Source: Mantamonas sphyraenae (lineage: Eukaryota; CRuMs; Mantamonadidae). Taken from it: a DNA stretch of 64,000 nt. Shown here piece by piece: positions 43,916 through 55,454 of the stretch. Each line of letters starts with the position of its first letter. Position 1 is the stretch's first letter. Location of the stretch: contig JAPMXV010000023.1 of the NCBI GenBank assembly GCA_026936335.1, positions 1 to 64,000 of the forward strand. The letters are read 5' to 3'. The notes beneath the pieces were generated by a model. That model was given only the letters and a program-made list of their open reading frames with translations. It was not told where the DNA came from and ran no database searches. A program made the translations under genes and the position numbers.

Positions 43916-44004
43916 CGCCAAGAAGGAGGTGTCGAACCCCTGCGTGCATCACACGCCCAGTGGGTCTGAAGCCCATGCCCAGGACCGCCTGAGATCATCT
44001 TGGC
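43916..44004 (-). tRNA. tRNA-Sec: Selenocysteine tRNA (anticodon TCA)
   Basis: The 89 bases fold as a eukaryotic tRNA-Sec. The extended acceptor stem GCCAAGATG pairs with the 3' CTTCTTGGC, with the same U-U mismatch at position 8 as in animal tRNA-Sec. The D-arm region ATCTCAGGCGGTC closely resembles the animal sequence. The anticodon loop CTTCAGA reads TCA (43967-43969). The long variable arm is a perfect GCGTG/CACGC hairpin, and the T-arm has a 4-bp stem around TTCGACA. The discriminator base is G. A T5 terminator follows. Its presence means the organism probably decodes UGA as selenocysteine in selenoproteins. It lies in the 358-base spacer of the inverted repeat. Confidence 0.95.
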
Positions 44005-44180
44005 ATCAATACGAGGTTGCATCAAACGGTCTCAAGGAACGGCGGCGAGTTTGCAACCGACCACTTGCGACCAAGCGTTTCACCGCCCTCCGAAATGATC
44101 CGAGGGGAGTGCTCGACACCCTCCGTGGCGAATGCACACTCAGCCTGAGTGACCAATTGGGGTCATGGGACTCTTTTCGA

Positions 44181-45022
44181 TGGTTGGGTCCATTCCTGCT
44201 CATGAATGCCCCCTTCCCCGTCCCCTCTTCTCCACCCACCCCAAAAGCAACAACACCCACTCTTCCAACATGAGCTCTCGTACATTCGCTGTGGCCAAGA
44301 ACACTCTGTCCGCCAACTCCCGCACCCTGCGCCGCTCCATGGCCCATGGTCCCGCCCAGCCCGGTGACGTGAGTTGCTTTCCGCCTCCTGTCCTTCAATC
44401 CCACCCCACACCATCGTTCTCCCCCATCCTCCCTCCCTCCACCTGTCATTGTCCCACTTTCCATCCCCTCCACCATCCTCCGCCTCGCTTCATCCATCAC
44501 CTCGTCTCTGTGTCTCTGCCTCGCACCCGCCCGCCCGAGAACCTTCCGCGAATGCGCCGCCTCCCTGGCCCTACACACGCATGCAGACCCTTCCCACATT
44601 CATCCACCATCCACCCACACAGCACACATGTCTGCTACACTCCCCATGTGCATGCCATACCCCGTCCACATCTCATGTCCACACCAGGCCCGGTTTCCTC
44701 CAACGGCTCCCCTCCCGCTCTGTGGCGCGTCTGTGCTTCCTTCACCCTTGCGCTCTCTCTCTCTCTCTTTCCCTCTCTCTTCTGACATCCATTCCCTGCC
44801 ACCCACCCATCCACGGACACTCCTTCCTGCGTAACAGTCGCTGCCCTTTGCCAGCGGTCCCAAGGCCAAGGGCTCTGTGGCCTTTGGTGTGGTGACTCTG
44901 GTCGGCCTCGGCACAGCCATCCCGGTCATTGCCTCCCTCAAGGCCATGGGCAACGTCTAAGTGCCACCCCAGACACAGCCATAACAAACCATAAAACAGT
45001 GGATGCCATACTTCATTGCCCA
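44181..45022 (-). repeat. Right arm of a ~2 kb inverted repeat
   Basis: This arm is the inverted copy of 42982-43822, containing the plus-strand COX7C-like gene and its flanks. It ends 22 bases before the EFL1 stop codon. Confidence 0.93.
44270..44960 (+). CDS. Small mitochondrial inner-membrane protein, COX7C-like (copy B)
   Basis: The model is join(44270..44368, 44838..44960), 73 residues, with the same exon lengths, splice signals and 469-base intron as copy A on the other arm. The protein has an N-terminal mitochondrial-type presequence, an SLPF motif, a single membrane span and a short end KAMGNV. Intron differences from copy A are few (for example the length and placement of CT dinucleotide runs), so the pair is a very recent duplication or kept alike by gene conversion. 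COX7C assignment is tentative; another small inner-membrane subunit is possible. Confidence 0.6.
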
Positions 45023-45044
45023 ACTTCCAAATGAGCCTCTCACT

Positions 45045-48000
45045 TCACTTCTTCCTGGCGCGTGTGCGCTGCTTCTCGGCGTGCTCCACCACCTTCTCGT
45101 CTGTCTTCAAGCCCTTGCGTTTGCGCAGTTCAATCATGTACTTGCGTGCAATGTTGGGTGCAATGTCCTCGTCGTCTGTCTCGGCCACATAGTGTGGGTC
45201 CTGGTACATCGTCTCCCAGCGGTCAAACAGCAACTGTGCACTTGCCGCCCCGCTCGACTTGATGCGCAGATCCTCGGCAAACCCAAAGCTCTCCACCACC
45301 GGAAGCAACGCTTCGATCAGAAACACATCCGTGCCCTCTCGCATGGTCTCATTTGTAATGCGACCTCGTCGCTTGCTGCACACCGCGTACACCTTGCCCA
45401 ACGAGTCTCCGCGTGCCTGGATGAAACACTTGAACATGGCCTCACGCAATCGCTGCCATCTCTCCTCAAACGCACTCCTGCACGCCTCCTTGCTGGCACT
45501 GATCAGCTGGCCCGACAGCGGGCCGTGAGCTCCACCGGACTGCTTCTTCGGATCCGCCACAATGTCCACCTGCTCCACCACAAATGCCACTCCCATCATG
45601 GGCTCCTTGCAAATCGGTCCCGACGTCGCGGCAATCTGGAATCCGCTCACCAGGTTTGTTTCCAGCTCCCGCAGACGATCTGCCAGCTCCGCACCGCTCA
45701 GCAACGTCTCACCCTCACTCACCACCGTTGCCTCTGCCTCTGCCTCTGTCTCCACCTCCACCACAGTCTCGCCTTCCATCTCTCTCTCGCCCTCCTCCTC
45801 CTTCTCCTCCTTCTCTTCCTCACCCTCCTCCACCACACTCTCACCCTCCTCCTTCTCCACCACCTCATCCTCCTCCTCCTCCTGCTTCTCCTGCTGCTGC
45901 TCCTCCTCCTCCTCAACAAGCACAGGCTGACGTCGTCCCTCCCAAAACGTGCTAAACTTCTCCGACGTCGCGTACACGTCAATTCCGTTCAACAACAAGT
46001 TTGTGGGCGACAGCTGTGAGCCCACACTCCACACTCGTTCCAGTTGCTCAGTCCATACCAACTCCGGTTCGTCTTCCCTGGCCTGCTCGTCTGCCGCTGC
46101 CAATTCCACCGCAAACGCTTCCTTCAGCTTCTCCAACGCCTCCACCACATCCTCCTGGTCCTTGCGCTTGTGCCTGCGCTGCGCAAGCTGCATCATATGC
46201 CCGCCATGCTTCTCCAGAAACTGCACAATGTTGCTGGGGATCGGCACAGCTCGGATTTGCACTGCACATGCGTGATTGGCGGTCAGACGCCGCGCAGACT
46301 TTGGCGGCTCCAGCTTCTTGTGCTCCTCAATCTCCTCCTCCGTCAGCTTGGCTGCCACAACCGTCTCACGGAACGAGATGATGGGTTTCGACACCACGAG
46401 GCGCACCTTGGCAAAGCGTTCCTTCAGATCCTGCAGGCAGCGCTCCAGATGCAGCTCACCCGCACACGCAATGATGTGCTGGCCCGTCTTGCTCAGGATC
46501 ACCTGCACACACGGGTCGCTTTGGTTCAGCAGGCGCAGTCCAGCTCCAGCTGCGGCATCTTGCGCGGATTGCGCGGTTCAAGCGCAACACGCACAATCGG
46601 ATCGCCACCAAAGTGCATTACGGGGAACACGGGACACGTGGGCTCGCTGCACAGCGTGGCTGTCTTGAGCACCAAGTCGTCGAGACCCCCAATGCCAAAC
46701 ACATTGCCTGCGGGCACACTCTCAATCGCCTCCAGCGACCTGCCCATCAGCAGGTACAACCGATCCACTGTCGTCACGGTGCGGTACTTGTCCGGCACAC
46801 GCGGATCATACCGTGGGCCCAACACATGCACCGTGTCTCCCCGTCGCAACGTGCCCGAAAAGATGCGTGCAAACGCCACAAACTCCTCCTCGTCCTTCTT
46901 GTCCTCGTTCCCCTCTGCACGCTCCTGCTCCGCAAGCATGCGCTGCTCATCCATCGGCAAGCAGTCTCGCGTGATGGCAAACATCTTTGCAATAAACACC
47001 ACCGTCGGTGCCTCGTCGCTCTGATCACACGCCAGCACAGCCTCGCGAAGCGCAGCCGGCACCTCAAACGGCTCCTCCAGCGCGTCTGTGAACCCACTGC
47101 CTCCACCTGCACTTGGCACCACAGAAGAAGAAGAAGAAGAAGAAGAAGAAGAAGAAGACGATGCGCCAGCTCCGCTCTCAGCTTGCACCACACGTCCCGC
47201 CCCAGACGACGACGACGAGGAGGAGGAGGCGAGAAACGTGCGTGCGTGCAGACGGGCATACGACGGATCCAGAGCATACCAAAACAGGGGCAGGCGTTGC
47301 CGTTGCGATACCAAAGGCGACGTCATACGCTCGCACACCATCTCCAGCGCCGCCTTGCCCAGCGGCAGCCATTTGGACATGATGGCCTGTGTCGCCACAT
47401 CCGCCTCCTTCGATTTCAGCTCCCGCTGCTGCACTTTGATGTCCATGCTCTTGCAGATCTTCTCCAACATGTCCACGTCGCGGTCTCGTGCCGCCGTGTA
47501 CACCCTCCAAATGTTCTCCAGGACAAACTGCACAAACATGGGCTTGCTCTTGCTGCGCGCCTTGCTCTTGGGCACAATCCGCTTCTCCTTGTGGTCAAAG
47601 TAGTACTCGCCCCACAGCGTACGACGCAGCACGTCTCCACGCACACCCATCTTGCTGGCGTACATCTCTGCAAAGTGTTCGATGCGGAAGCCCCAGCCAA
47701 AGTATGCCGACGAGAACAACACATTGCCACGGCTTGGCGAAAAGAACGCCTCGTCGTCATCGTCGTCTGCAAACAAGTCATCATCCACATTGTCGCCTGA
47801 GCTGCTGCTGCTACTGCCGCTACCTCCCTCACCGTCCCCTCCACTGCTGCCACTGCTGCCACTGTTGCTGCTGCTGCTGCTGCTTCCGCCATCGCCTCCA
47901 CTGCGCTCTGCACGCTCGTCCTGTGCACGCAGCTTCTGCACACTGATCAACGCTTCCATAAAGTTGTTTGCATCCTCAATCACTTGCTGGATGTGGTTGT

Positions 48001-48642
48001 ACGCCGCGCTGGGTTCCATCTCCAGCTCGGTGATCAACTTGTCCATCTTGTTGATTACCAAGAAGGGGTGCAGTCCTTCCTCGTGTGCTGCGCGCAGCAC
48101 AGCCTGTGTTTGCACACACACACCCTCCACAATGTCCACCAGCACCAGTGCTCCGTCGCTCACGCGCACAGCGGACGACACCTCCGACGCAAAATCAACG
48201 TGGCCCGGAGAGTCGATCACATTCACAAGATACGCTGCATGCCCAACACAGCGCCCCCATTCTTTGTTAGCACCAGTGTCTTCCATGCCTCCCTGAATCA
48301 CTTCTGTGCAGCCTGCGCGGCCGACAACGTCTGCGGGACATTCCGCCGCCTTCCCAGAAATCGCAATCACCTACGTTCCATTTTGCCCGTCTCTGCGTCC
48401 TCCTGTGCATACACCAGCGTGATAGACGACGACTTCATCGTGATCAACCGCTGTTGCTCGGCCTTGAGGTTGTCCATGAAGCGTACCTTGCCCGCAAGCT
48501 TGGCGGAAATGATCCCGTTTGCAGAGAGCAGCACGTCTGTAAACGTAGTCTTGCCGTGGTCCACGTGTGCCAGAATACACACATTCCGCAGGCCCTTTGT
48601 ACGCTGATGCAACTGTGCCAATTCCTCAGGCGTCACAATCAT
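45045..48642 (-). CDS. EFL1: Elongation factor-like GTPase 1 (EFL1/Ria1), one frameshift in the assembly
   Basis: The model is complement(join(45045..48234, 48375..48642)), about 1,150 residues; human EFL1 is 1,120. Exon 1 has the G1 motif AHVDHGKTT and ends EDAETGKME at a GTAGGT donor. A TGCTAAC branch-like site and ATGCAG acceptor lead to YLVNVIDSPGHVDF (G3), and NKMD (G4) follows. EF-2-like domains continue with Ser- and Glu-rich inserts and end in a basic RTRARKK. EFL1 acts with SBDS to release eIF6 from new 60S subunits. Near 46540 the frame breaks in MPQLEL; one more G (CTGGGACTG) gives GLRLLNQSDPCVQV, so a missing base is likely. A CCACAG acceptor-like site just before the ATG suggests a 5' UTR intron. 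Confidence 0.93.
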
Positions 48643-48796
48643 GTCGACCTGTGGTTTTTCTCGTTTGGATGCTCCCCTGCCCCGCAGGAAGCACAATGCA
48701 TTGAATGTGTCTCCCCACTCCCACCACACACATATGTAACAAAACACCCACTTTTCCACCACCACCCCAACTCCATTCCTCCCCTGAATCCTTCCG

Positions 48797-50318
48797 TCAC
48801 GAGGTGGCACGGTTGCTATAGATGAAGAGCAGCACAGTGGCGCCAATAGACACGATCTGCGAAAGAAGCCGTGTGGTGACGGTGAGAGCACCAAACAACT
48901 TGACGCCAATGCTGCGTGCCTTGATCATGTCCACCAGCTGACCCACACTGGCTTCAGTTGGCAACACGCCAATCTCCCACACCTCCTTGCGCAATGTCAT
49001 GGCCTCCATCTTGCGGAATTCCACCACCGATTGGCTCATCAGGTCTGCGGCACTGCTTTCCACGTCATCGCTCGCAGACGCCTTGTCGTCGTGGGATGGG
49101 CCGTCACGCTTAGACTCTGCATCATCCTCTACGAACCGCAAACGCACGCGTGCTTGTTCATGCTCACGCTTGCGTGCGGCCTGCGAGTGTGAATTGATGT
49201 AGGATGCCATCACGTAGCTACGCAGGTCGCTGTCACGGATGCCCACGTAGGCGATGTTGGCCATTTCCTCAGAAAGGACCATGGAGTCTGAATGCAGCCG
49301 ACCCATGGGTCCGAGTTCAAACAGCATTAGCAACAGGGAATTGCAGACCCACCACACGGCCGATGCCACCACCGTCTGGTCAGGCACGGGGGCAGCCACG
49401 AGTTGGAAGGAGATGAGCGAGACCAGCATGAAGCCATACACGGCACGGAGACCAAACAGCCACGAAAAGTACGATGTGAACCATTTGATCTCACCTGCAA
49501 TGCCGGCATGCACACGTGACAACCACCACACTCGCTCCTGGGTCAGGGAAGACCACGTGGACACCGCAGTGTGCACCTCAGCGAACCGATGCAACAGCTC
49601 GCCCACAAACAGCATGGGCACCACCAACGGCACATACCACACAAAGGTGTCATGCAGCGAGAGCAACAGATCCACCACGGCCAGCACCAGACCAACAGCA
49701 TCCCGTGCAAAGGGCCAAAAGTAACACTGTGGTGGTGGCCATGGATGGCGATGATCCCATGTACCACACCACCAACAAATACGTGAGCGTGGACATGTTG
49801 AGCAGCACCGCCACAATGAGAACGAGCCGGAAAACGGAAGCCGTCTTGACGGCACGCGCCCTGCGGTCTCCCTGGTGTTCCTGCACCAGCAACGACATGT
49901 CGTGCAGGTGGCTTGTGTTCCACTCTGTACGTGTGGTCAGATGCGAAAGCATGAGCAGAATCCAGTTGCTCGGAAGCACGTGCCACATCGTCACCTGCAC
50001 GCTGTACTGCATCAGCTTCCACAGGGCACCTGCAAGCAGAAGAAACGCGTCTGAAGAGTTGTTCTCCAGCAGAAAGGGTTTGATCAGCGCAATGGCCATG
50101 CGCACAGATTGAAGCAGCAGCAGTAAATAGCCCGTTGCCACCTGCGCATCTCCCAGCTTGTTTGTGCGCCTCTGCAGGAACAACGATGTCATCATGTCCG
50201 ACACCCACCTCACTCCCACGGGCAACGCGCTGCGCATGGCCTCGTGGCTGTCTCCCATCATCACGTCCACCCCGGCTGCGTCTTCTTCCACCTGCAACGC
50301 CGCCAACCTTCCTGCCAT
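48797..50318 (-). CDS. Multi-pass membrane protein of unknown family, frameshifted
   Basis: I do not recognise this protein. Two overlapping minus-strand frames meet between about 49650 and 49855 (probably near 49720) without plausible splice signals, so one small indel is assumed. Starting from ATG at 50318 (MAGRLAALQVEEDAAGVDV) the protein would be about 505 residues. At least six hydrophobic spans are visible, including VATGYLLLLLQ, FRLVLIVAVLLNMSTLTYLL, AVGLVLAVVDLLLSLHD, VYGFMLVSLISFQLVAAP, AVWWVCNSLLLMLFELG and a C-terminal SIGATVLLFIYSN. A charged Ser/Asp-rich loop sits before the last span. An alternative upstream ATG at 50589 opens a frame of doubtful composition. The gene ends 154 bases before EFL1 starts, on the same strand. 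Confidence 0.65.
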
Positions 50319-50610
50319 CAGCGTGTTCTTTGAGCTTGCGCTCGGTCCCCTGCGAGGCGACACTCTCGATCCCCCCCTGTCCCTGCCTGCACCTTGTGAC
50401 ATTGCTTCTAGTCTGTGGTGCTGTGTGTGTGTCTCTCTCTCGCCTGGCCGGAAGTTTGGCGCCTCGGCTTTCCTTTTCCAGAAACGGCGCAACGCTCCTC
50501 CCGTCCACATCCACGCCACAGCCCCACATCAACACGATTCCTCCCACCCACACACGACGCAAGGGAAACCCGCTGCTGTTTGTTTTCATTTGCGTTTGCG
50601 CATCCAGTCT

Positions 50611-51367
50611 TCATTCCTGGGGCTCACCAAAGGCGTAACACTTGCTGACGTAGATTCCCGAGCCACCATGGTTCTCTGTCACCACATACTTCACATACAG
50701 GGCACTCACGGGCTCATCAAGATCGTACAGGTGGTCTCCAGCACGGTACTGGATGTCGCTGTCCACCAGCTGCGTCCATTCCTTCGCGTCTTCCGACACG
50801 TGGATTTCCAGGTCTGTGTGTCCGATGTGCCATGGTGGGATGGTGGGTGGGTCAGTGGGTGGGGTGGGTGCGGTTTGTGTACGCCCATGTCAGCACGCGA
50901 GGGTTAGGGTGCATGGCGTCGCACCGGGACGTGTTGATCCGCGCCCAAAACAACTCACGCGACGGGTTCTGGTTCGATTCGCCGTGCAGGTAGATGCCCA
51001 CTTTGTACAGAGTGCTCAGGCCCACCAGTTCAAACACCACATGCTGCGGCACTGTACATCCTCCGCGTGCGTCAGTCGCTGTTGCGTTCACTCCCACTTG
51101 GCCGATCGCGCGGAAATGCGCACGACCCAAACGGCCTCCCGCCCACGTTCACACTTACGCGGCTCGGCAACGTGTGTGAACCACACAAGCGACATGTCCC
51201 TGTTGAGCAGGTTCAGACAACGAGACTCGTGCACACTGCATTCCATTGTACGATGTCCTCGTTCGGTGTCAGCCTCTGTTCACCTGCCACCTCCCTCCAT
51301 CCCTCTCTCTCTGTATGTGTTCTTCCCACTCACTATTGCGACGAAAACTCGTAAATGTCTGCTCCAT
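50611..51367 (-). CDS. Small discoidin-like (galactose-binding fold) protein
   Basis: The model is complement(join(50611..50813, 50959..51051, 51159..51257, 51334..51367)), 142 residues. All four exons join in phase 1 with donors GTGAGT, GTAAGT and GTGAGT. The protein reads like an F5/8-type-C or discoidin beta sandwich: ECSVHESRCLNLLNRD, SLVWFTHVAEP, HVVFELVGLSTLYKVGIYLHG, HLEIHVSEDAKEWTQLV and ALYVKYVVTENHGGSGIYV. There is no signal peptide, so it is probably intracellular. NR2C2AP- and IFT25-like small proteins share this fold, but I cannot assign an orthologue. The consistent splice phases make the gene structure more certain than the function. Confidence 0.72.
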
Positions 51368-51418
51368 TGTCAGCCACACACAGGTTCTTCATTTCTGTTC
51401 AAAACAATCGTCTGGTCG

Positions 51419-51629
51419 CTACGGCGCAAAGTCCAGGTCCTCCACATCGGCAAAGTCATCGTCATCATCATCATCGTCGTCGTCATCATCATCATCACCC
51501 ATCAGCCATCCAGTGCCTCCATCCTCTGTCTTGTCCTCCACCTTTGTCCTGCTGCTGCGGAGCGACTGTTCGTCCACATCCAGTGCATCCACGCCCCCTG
51601 CCCTACCACCACCACCACCTCCTCCTCCG

Positions 51630-51663
<34 letters not shown>

Positions 51664-53581
51664 GTGGAACATCCTCATCATCACTTCCCTCTTCATCCTC
51701 GTCACCGTCTTCGTCAGAGAATTCATCCTCCTCGTCAGCCAGCTGCTGCTTGTCCGAGTCCACCAGGAACCACTTGCCGTCGCTGGTCATTTGCAGGTCA
51801 CGCTGACACGCCACACCTCGCAATACGATGTCGTGTGAACGAGGCAGGGTGCCAGTCCTGAGGAATTGCTCCACCGCCAAAGAGCTGGGCATCCTGTGAA
51901 CATTGGACAGTCCTGCGCCCGGCACGTGCATGTGTGGCGCAAGATACACCAACAGCTCGCCCACTGTGCCTGCCACACGCTCTTCCTTGTTCAACTCCTC
52001 CACGCGTGCCCGTTTGCGATCGTGCACCTCGTACGGCTCCTCCAGCCTCGGTGGCTTGTTCGTCCACGCCACAAGCCTGTCACGTTCTCTCTTGAGCCGC
52101 TCCACCTCCTGTGCCACCTCTGCCCGCTTGTCCAGGGTTTCGTTCAGCTCCGTGGCCACCTCTAGCAGTTCTGCGTCATCCTTGACCCGTCGCAACCCAC
52201 GTGCACTCACACGCGCAGGCAGCGCTTCCTCCTCCAGTGTGCTGCTGCTCACTTTGGCCCCATCCACCGTCAGTTTCTTACGTCGTTCCTCCTGTTCCCT
52301 CTGTTTGCGCATGACATCCGCTCCAGCCCCTCCTCCCCCACCACCTCCTCCCACTCCCTCATCCTGTCCTCCCACGCCTGACCCTTCTCCTGCACCTCCT
52401 CCTCCTCCTCCTCCCTTTGAATTGGCTCCTGTTCCGCTGCCCTTCTTCTTGCCTTCTGACTTGCGTCGCTCCTTCTTTGCCGCCGCTGCTGCCTCCTTGG
52501 CCTCCTCAGCTGCCTTTTCCTGTGCCTTCTGTTCATCCCTCTGCTTTCCCAGGTAGGCCATGCTCTCGTTCACCGACAGCACATTGAGTCGATTGCTGTT
52601 TCCGCTGCTGTTGGCCTCCCGTGCCGCCGCTGCCTTTGCCCGTGCCGCCATGCGTGCCTCCTCCCTGTTCATTGTGCTGCGTGGCACCCCCAATGTCAAG
52701 GACCCTGTGCTACTGTTGCTCAGTGAACGTCCACTGCTGCTCAGGGAGCTGCTGCGTGACCCCAGTGTGCTTGCAAACGGCTTGTGTCGCGGCGCCGTGG
52801 TTTTGCGCGACCCACGAACGTCATGCGATCGCATCACGTGCACTGCCACGTTTCGCTTGCCCAACAGTTCGTACACACGCGCCGTACGTTCCTCTTGGTT
52901 GTGTGTGCGCACCGTGAAGTGTCCTGCGCTCGAGCGCGCCTTGACCACACGCGCCACCTCTCGCTCCGCCGGCTGCTCTTTAAACTCGCTCAGAAACATC
53001 GCTGCGTTGCCTTTGCTCGCACGTGCCGACTGGAGGCCCGGCGCAAGGTACGCATGTTCCAGTGTGTTGAACCCCAGCTCACCACGTTCCTCCACTGGGC
53101 CGTATGTGCGCGCGTGAGTGACTTGGCTCCAAAAAGCGAAAAGTTTCGAGCAAAAAGCCGGAAACTCTGGCCGTACGGGCCCCTTTCTCCGTTGTCCTCA
53201 CTCACCTTTGTCACTCAGTCGATTCAAAGTCAACGTATACTCTGGCACCTCCTGTTCCAGCCGCTCTGTGTGCAGCTCCAACGAGTCTGGCACCTGCGAA
53301 AGCAGCCGCGAGACGACACGCACCCAGTCGTCGTCGTCAGTGGCCCCCTTGCTCAACAGCGTTTCCATCCCATCGTGCAACTGCGCTCGCATCATCTTGT
53401 TGGCCGTCACAAACGAAAACATGAACCCCATTTTGGCTTCGCTCTGCAACAGGTGGAAGCGCTCAGCCGCCGCGTCCAGCACCTCCGCGTTGAGCTGTCC
53501 GCTCAGATCCTGCGCCGCCCACGGCTTGGCTAGCCGTTCGGGCAACACAAACAACAATGCATGGCTCTTTTTCTGATCCAT
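51419..53581 (-). CDS. Negative elongation factor A-like protein (NELF-A)
   Basis: The model is complement(join(51419..53094, 53206..53581)), 683 residues. Exon 1 ends LNRLSDK at a GTGAGT donor; CCCAG then joins VEERGELGFNTLEHAYLAPG. The N-terminal ~150 residues follow the NELF-A pattern: a PWAAQDLSGQLNAEVLDAA start, the DDWVRVVSRLLSQVPDS helix, then EYTL and LSDKVEE, which lines up with LREKVGE in the animal protein. The middle is Ala/Lys/Gly low complexity with a coiled coil (ELLEVATELNETLDKRAEV). A C-terminal globular piece LLVYLAPHMH to GKWFLVDSDK could match the NELF-A C-terminal block. It ends in poly-Ser and a long Asp run. NELF pauses RNA polymerase II near promoters. The assignment is by eye. 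Confidence 0.62.
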
Positions 53582-53714
53582 GGCACCCCAGGTGTTTGTG
53601 TGTGTTTGCGAGTTTGTGTCTCGGTGTTGTCTCGGTCTCTATGTGCTGCCTCCATCAGCGCACAGCACACGCACTCACACTCGCCCGCGCCTGCCCTCCC
53701 AACCCGAGCCGCCC
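53582..53714. promoter_or_regulatory. Divergent promoter between NELF-A-like and PPIL2 genes
   Basis: This 133-base gap lies between divergent ATG codons. It is TG- and CA-rich with no TATA-like element seen. Confidence 0.45.
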
Positions 53715-54272
53715 ATGTCGAAACTGTACCTGACACGCAAGGAGCATGTGGAGGAGAGGGGAGGCATGGAATCGCGTGTGGCGCGTAAGAACAGCGACAT
53801 TGTGAGCGCACTGCCGGTGGACTACTGCCAGCTGACGTTCCAAAAGGCAAAGACGCCCGTGAGCACACACGACGGCTACGTGTTTGACTTTATCAACCTC
53901 ATGCAGTGGATCCAGGCACACAAGACGCATCCCATCACCAACGCCAAGTTGACCCACAAGGGCTTTTTCCGGCTGAACTTTGATCGGGACGCGGAAGGCA
54001 GGCCGCGCTGCCCGACGTCGGGCAAGGTGTTTACACAACACAGCCACGTGGTGGCCATCCGCACCACAGGCAATGTGTTTTCCATGCAGGTGATCCAGGA
54101 GCTGAATCTGAAGTCCAAGAACATGCTGGAGCTGCTGGACAACTCCAAGTTTGCACGCAGTGACATCATCACCCTGCAGGACCCACAGAACCCACGCACC
54201 GTCAACATGGACACGTTCAAAGCCAACCGAGCCAAGTTGAGGAAGGGTGCCAGTGGCACAGACACCGCACAA

Positions 54273-54318
<46 letters not shown>

Positions 54319-55334
54319 CGGGAAGCGTCGGAGGGTCCAAGGTTGTGTTTTCCGACAATGCCAGTGCCATGTCGTTTACAAGCACGGCACGCAGTGTGGT
54401 GACACAGCAGACAGAGGCTGTGGAGGAGAATGTGTCGAGTCTGGAGAAGCCGAAACGAGTGAAGGGGTCCGGGTACGGGACGCTGCACACGTCACTGGGC
54501 GACCTGAACTTTGAGGTGTATGCGGATCGGGTGCCATTGGCAAGTGAGAACTTTCTCACGCACTGTGCCAATGGTTACTACGACGGGGTGACGTTCCACC
54601 GGCTGATCCCCAACTTTATGATCCAGGGTGGCGATCCGACAGGCAAGGGCACGGGGGGACGCTCGATTTGGGACCAATCGTTCCGAGACGAGTTTGTGAA
54701 GGAGTTGCTGCACGATGCAAGGGGTGTGATGAGCATGGCCAACTCGGGGCCGGACAGCAACAACTCGCAATTCTTCATCACCTTCAAGTCGCAACGGCAC
54801 CTGGACTACAAACATACGGTGTTTGGACGCATTGTGGGTGGGCTCAAGGTGCTCGATGCCATGGAGGCAGTGCGCACAGGGGCAGGTGACAAGCCAAGGG
54901 ACGCCATTGTCATCGAACGTACCACCGTGTACAAAAACCCGTTTGAAGAGTACCAGGAGGACGCAGAGGCCAGGAAGCAACAGGAAGCGAGTGCCCAGGA
55001 GGCAGAGAGCAAACGAAAGGCACGTGAGGAGGCAGAGAGCAAGCAGATGGGCAAGTGGTTCAGCAACCCAGCCGCATCGGTACGAGGAGGAGGGTCATCG
55101 GCGTCGTCGTCGTCCTCCTCCGACAGTAGCACAGTGGGACGCTTTTTGAAACTGCCCAAGCCATCCAAGGGGACAGGCAGCAGTCACAAGCGGAAGGAAC
55201 CGGAGGGCACGGATGGTGGTGGTGAGGAGCAGGAAGAGGCCGTCATCGATTGGAGCTCCATGTCGAGTGCGCGCAAGATGGCAAAGAAGCAACGGATTGA
55301 GAGTGAGCAGTACGGCGACTTTGGCAACTTTTGA
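53715..55334 (+). CDS. PPIL2: U-box cyclophilin, PPIL2/CYC4 type
   Basis: The family-typical start MSKLYLTRKEHVEERGG is at 53715, giving 539 residues without introns (human PPIL2 is 520). The U-box-like region spans about residues 35-125 (FDFINLMQWIQAHKTHP, then RCPTSGKVFTQHSHVV). A Ser-rich linker leads to the cyclophilin domain at about 255-410 with the active-site block TFHRLIPNFMIQGGDP, SNNSQFFITF and the loop KHTVFGRIVGG. The enzyme combines peptidyl-prolyl isomerase and ubiquitin-ligase folds and is associated with the spliceosome. The basic C-terminal tail with poly-Ser suits a nuclear protein. It is divergent from the NELF-A-like gene. Confidence 0.95.
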
Positions 55335-55454
55335 GATTGAATTGAGATTGGACAAGATTTGTGGAATGGAGCAATGTTTGCCATTGGGTTGGCAATGCGT
55401 CGGATGAACCAACTCGTGTTTTGGAGCGCAGCACACAGATTGAGCTGCCAAGCC

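Noticed and set aside
42432-43976. 514-residue minus-strand open frame spanning the left repeat arm
   Set aside because: It reads through the COX7C-like exon, its intron and antisense of the TTLL end; only the 33-codon exon is credible.
44005-44180. A second tRNA in the inverted-repeat spacer (a TGCTCGACACCC segment resembles a T-loop)
   Set aside because: No matching acceptor or anticodon stems could be paired around it.
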